From positions 248,001 through 312,000 of the forward strand of contig NZ_FNKG01000001.1 in NCBI RefSeq assembly GCF_900101675.1: DNA of 64,000 nt, given 5' to 3'. The stretch comes from Curtobacterium sp. UNCCL20 (GTDB taxonomy: Bacteria; Actinomycetota; Actinomycetes; Actinomycetales; Microbacteriaceae). This document shows, piece after piece, positions 62,081-64,000 of this stretch. The number at the start of each line of letters is the position of its first letter. Position 1 is the first letter of the stretch. A program made the position numbers and the translations under genes. The notes under the pieces are model-generated. The model worked only from the letters and a program-made list of their open reading frames with translations, did no database searches and was not told the DNA's origin.

Positions 62081-62478
62081 CCGCAGTCGTACGACATCGA
62101 CGCCGTCGCAACCCCGCGCGCGCAACAGTTGCGGACGCGCAACAGCGACAAGACCGCTGTCGTACGACATCGGTCGTGTCGACTGTTGCAGACGCAACCG
62201 CCCGACGGCCTGGAGGCGCGTGCCGGCGCTGTCCCGCGCCTCCAGGCCGACAGACCGTCACGCCCACCGACGCGAGACGACGATGCCGCTGTCGTACGAC
62301 TGCGACGGTGTCGCAACCCCGCGCGCGCAACGGTTGCGGACGCGCAGCAGCGACATGACCGCTGTCGTACGACTGCGACGGTGTCGCAACCCCGCGCGCG
62401 CAACGGTTGCGGACGCGCAGCAGCGACATGACCGCTGTCGTACGACTGCGACGGTGTCGCAACCCCGCGTGCGCAACG
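62081..62478. repeat. 73-bp tandem repeat array
   Basis: Units begin at 62081, 62154, 62286, 62359 and 62432. Units 3 and 4 are identical over all 73 bp; unit 1 differs at several sites but keeps the exact 73-bp spacing to unit 2. Unit 2 is cut short and followed by the palindrome at 62207-62248. Unit 5 is partial. Each unit has the 10-bp palindrome GTCGTACGAC at positions 6-15 and a longer imperfect hairpin from TGTCGC to GCGACA. Confidence 0.9.
62207..62248. repeat. Dispersed palindrome, CTGGAGGC family (copy 4)
   Basis: Perfect 14-bp arms GGCCTGGAGGCGCG (62207-62220) and its complement (62235-62248) around a 14-base centre. It lies inside the 73-bp array, between truncated unit 2 and intact unit 3. 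Confidence 0.8.
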
Positions 62479-62620
62479 AACGCCACCGCACCCGCCGATC
62501 GACTCGTGGGACGTCTGAACATGCTCACGCGGCGAGCGCGTTGTCGGGCACAGCGGAGGCCCGGCTGCCAGGATGGGCTGAACGACCGTGCAGCCGCGCG
62601 ACCGAGCGATGGGAATCCTG

Positions 62621-63421
62621 ATGACGAACGACGACCGGAGCAACGAGGACCGGACGGGCGACGGCCAGGCACCGAGCTGGGGCGACGCCCCGCAGCAGCC
62701 CGCTCCCGCCGCCGACGAGCCGCGGTACGGCGAGCGGGTCGATCCGACGCCGGACTCCGCCCCGCAGTACGGCGAGCAGGCCCCTCGCTACGGCGAGCAC
62801 GCGCCGCAGACCGGCGAGCAGCAGCAGTACGGGCAGAACCAGTACGGGCAGAACCAGTACGGCGAACAGAACCAGTACGGGCAGAACCAGTACGGGCAGC
62901 AGCAGGGAACGCCCTCGTGGGGCGACCAGCAGCAGCACCAGGCGCACCAGCCGTACGCTGCTGCCTCCGCTCCGGCGAGTGCCGGTGCCCCCGCGTGGCA
63001 GGGCTACGAGGAACCGAAGCGCAAGAAGAAGACCGTCGGCGTGGTGGCGTTCGTCGTCGGCCTCCTCTCCCTCGTGCTCGGGGTGATCGGTGGATACATC
63101 ATCGGCTCCGCCCTCGCCAACAGTGGCGCGCTGAACGACCTGGTGCAGGGCGGAAGCACCACGATCACGCCGGAGCAAGCGCAGGGTCAGATCCTCAATG
63201 ACCCCGCGGTGCAGTCTCAGTTCTACGGTGGGGCAGCCGTGGTCGGTATCGCAGCCATCCTGGGTTTGTGGGCGCTCGTCCAGGGCATCATCGCCGCCGT
63301 CCTCAAGCGAGGCCGGGGCTGGGGCGTGTTCGCGATCATCCTCGCCGTCGTCGCGACGCTCGCCACGTTCGGCACCTACGTCGGCGTCGCCGCAGCGAGC
63401 GCCATGGGCGGCGCTTCCTGA
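62621..63421 (+). CDS. DUF4190-like membrane protein with QYGQN-repeat N-terminus
   Basis: 266 residues. ATG at 62621 has GGGAA upstream. The N-terminal 130 residues are low complexity, with tandem NQYGQ units and other Gln/Gly/Tyr-rich sequence. A basic KRKKK precedes two hydrophobic segments: VGVVAFVVGLLSLVLGVIGGYII and a C-terminal pair near AAILGLWALVQGIIAAVL and IILAVVATLATFGTYV. The layout fits DUF4190/DUF4870-type actinobacterial membrane proteins. Function unknown. Confidence 0.65.
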   Translation: MTNDDRSNEDRTGDGQAPSWGDAPQQPAPAADEPRYGERVDPTPDSAPQYGEQAPRYGEHAPQTGEQQQYGQNQYGQNQYGEQNQYGQNQYGQQQGTPSWGDQQQHQAHQPYAAASAPASAGAPAWQGYEEPKRKKKTVGVVAFVVGLLSLVLGVIGGYIIGSALANSGALNDLVQGGSTTITPEQAQGQILNDPAVQSQFYGGAAVVGIAAILGLWALVQGIIAAVLKRGRGWGVFAIILAVVATLATFGTYVGVAAASAMGGAS

Positions 63422-63427
63422 GTTCCC

Positions 63428-63470
63428 CGGAACGGCCCGTCGTGCACCCCGCACGGCGGGCCGTTCCGCG
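63428..63470 (+). terminator. Terminator after the DUF4190-like gene
   Basis: GGAACGGCCCG and CGGGCCGTTCC arms, with an inner GTGC/GCAC pairing, begin about 8 bp after the stop codon at 63421. Confidence 0.75.
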
Positions 63471-63544
63471 TTCTCGGTACGACGCGCGCCCCCCGTGCGC
63501 GTGGCACCGCTCGCTCACGGCGCAGCGCGGTTACGCTCGACCCG

Positions 63545-64000
63545 ATGTCCCTCCCGCCCGACGACCGCCAGCAGCCCGACCGCATCGACCGCGCCCGGGA
63601 ACCGCGCCATGCGGCCCCGGTGACGGCCGGCGTCAGCCCGGGCAGCACCTTCGCTCCCATCAGCCTGCGCCCCGCGGTCGACGCCGACGCGATCCAGCAG
63701 CGTCTGCGCGACCTCGGCCAGAGCCGCAGCACCGATGCCCTCGCGGAACGCGCCGAGCTCCTCCGGTTGCTCGGTCGGCTCGACGAGTCCCTGGTCATCG
63801 CGGAGGAGGTCTTCCGTCTGACGATGTTCACCGGTGAACGGGCGGACAAGGTCGCCGCCCGCATCCGCCGTGCGCACGTGCTGCACGACCTCGGCCGGTA
63901 CGAGCGCGCGGCGACGGAGTCGGCGCTCGCTCGGGACACCGCACGGACCGAGGAGTGGCCGGAGCTCGAGGGCGCCGCCGCCGAACTCGAGGGGTGGTCG
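63545..64000 (+). CDS. Tetratricopeptide-like protein, 5' part
   Basis: Open to the window edge (152 residues seen). The frame starts at ATG 63545. After a polar, Pro-rich first 40 residues come helical repeats of TPR type (RLRDLGQSRSTDALAERAELL, LGRLDESLVIAEEVFRLT, VLHDLGRYERAATESALARD). Codon use fits the genome. Function unknown; TPR proteins often mediate protein contacts. Confidence 0.65.
   Translation, partial: MSLPPDDRQQPDRIDRAREPRHAAPVTAGVSPGSTFAPISLRPAVDADAIQQRLRDLGQSRSTDALAERAELLRLLGRLDESLVIAEEVFRLTMFTGERADKVAARIRRAHVLHDLGRYERAATESALARDTARTEEWPELEGAAAELEGWS

Larger units (their letters stand above)
61993..62620. other. Gap with 73-bp repeat array
   Basis: 628 bp without a credible gene. 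The first 85 bp are extremely GC-rich simple sequence. Then come the 73-bp array and an inserted palindrome. Open frames through the repeats exist on both strands because the period (73) shifts frame; none has a start site or family support. Confidence 0.6.

Noticed and set aside
62081-62478. CRISPR array
   Set aside because: The 73-bp units follow each other without unique spacers and have no cas genes nearby.

Overview
The window is high-GC actinobacterial DNA, most likely from Microbacteriaceae and close to Curtobacterium. This is inferred from overall G+C, an LAXTG-type (sortase E class) wall anchor, an MshD-like tandem acetyltransferase, an MT0933-type antitoxin homologue, and the style of the RpoB, RpoC and S3/L29 tails. 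No 16S or other marker in the window fixes the genus. Nearly everything is transcribed from the minus strand. No tRNA, rRNA, IS element, CRISPR array or origin was seen.

Layout from left to right. (1) The 3' end of an LCP cell-wall ligase gene (+) faces the map gene, with two palindromic elements between them. (2) The S10/spc ribosomal block (minus) reads, in transcription order, rpsJ-rplC-rplD-rplW-rplB-rpsS-rplV-rpsC-rplP-rpmC-rpsQ-rplN-rplX-rplE-rpsH-rplF-rplR-rpsE-rpmD-rplO, then a strong hairpin, then secY-adk-map. rpsN is missing from its usual place between rplE and rpsH, where a hairpin stands instead. (3) Upstream lie an orphan DarT-like (ssDNA ADP-ribosyltransferase fold) gene, a type IB topoisomerase, and an 8.6-kb gene for a DUF11-repeat surface protein with an LAFTG anchor. 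(4) Next come a small MT0933-type antitoxin-like gene with a hexanucleotide repeat after its stop, and the str operon rpsL-rpsG-fusA-tuf with a clear promoter. (5) Three membrane-protein genes of poorly known function follow. (6) A complete type IV pilus cluster is transcribed pilB-pilT-pilC-pilA-pilV-pilW-pilX-pilD-pilM-pilN-pilO. (7) A tandem-GNAT gene and a VOC gene are divergent. (8) A four-gene accessory locus holds a secreted cationic amphipathic peptide precursor, a small membrane protein, an ABC ATPase and a permease. It looks like an undescribed bacteriocin with its immunity/export ABC system. (9) rpoBC follows, with a strong terminator, a good promoter and a 19-bp tandem repeat upstream. 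(10) Last are a small membrane protein, a LuxR/HisKA_3 two-component system with a third membrane-protein gene, a spermidine-synthase-like gene, a 73-bp tandem-repeat array, a DUF4190-like membrane protein and the start of a TPR-like gene.

The core is translation and transcription machinery under growth-rate-type promoters. Surface and competition functions (giant adhesin-like protein, type IV pilus, candidate bacteriocin, orphan toxin-like gene) are slotted between the conserved operons. A family of dispersed palindromes with CTGGAGGC/GCCTCCAG arms sits in intergenic gaps across the window and may serve as gene-end hairpins. Several key genes (rpsL, rpoB, rpoC) appear to start with TTG. Many gene pairs overlap by GTGA or ATGA, which suggests translational coupling.
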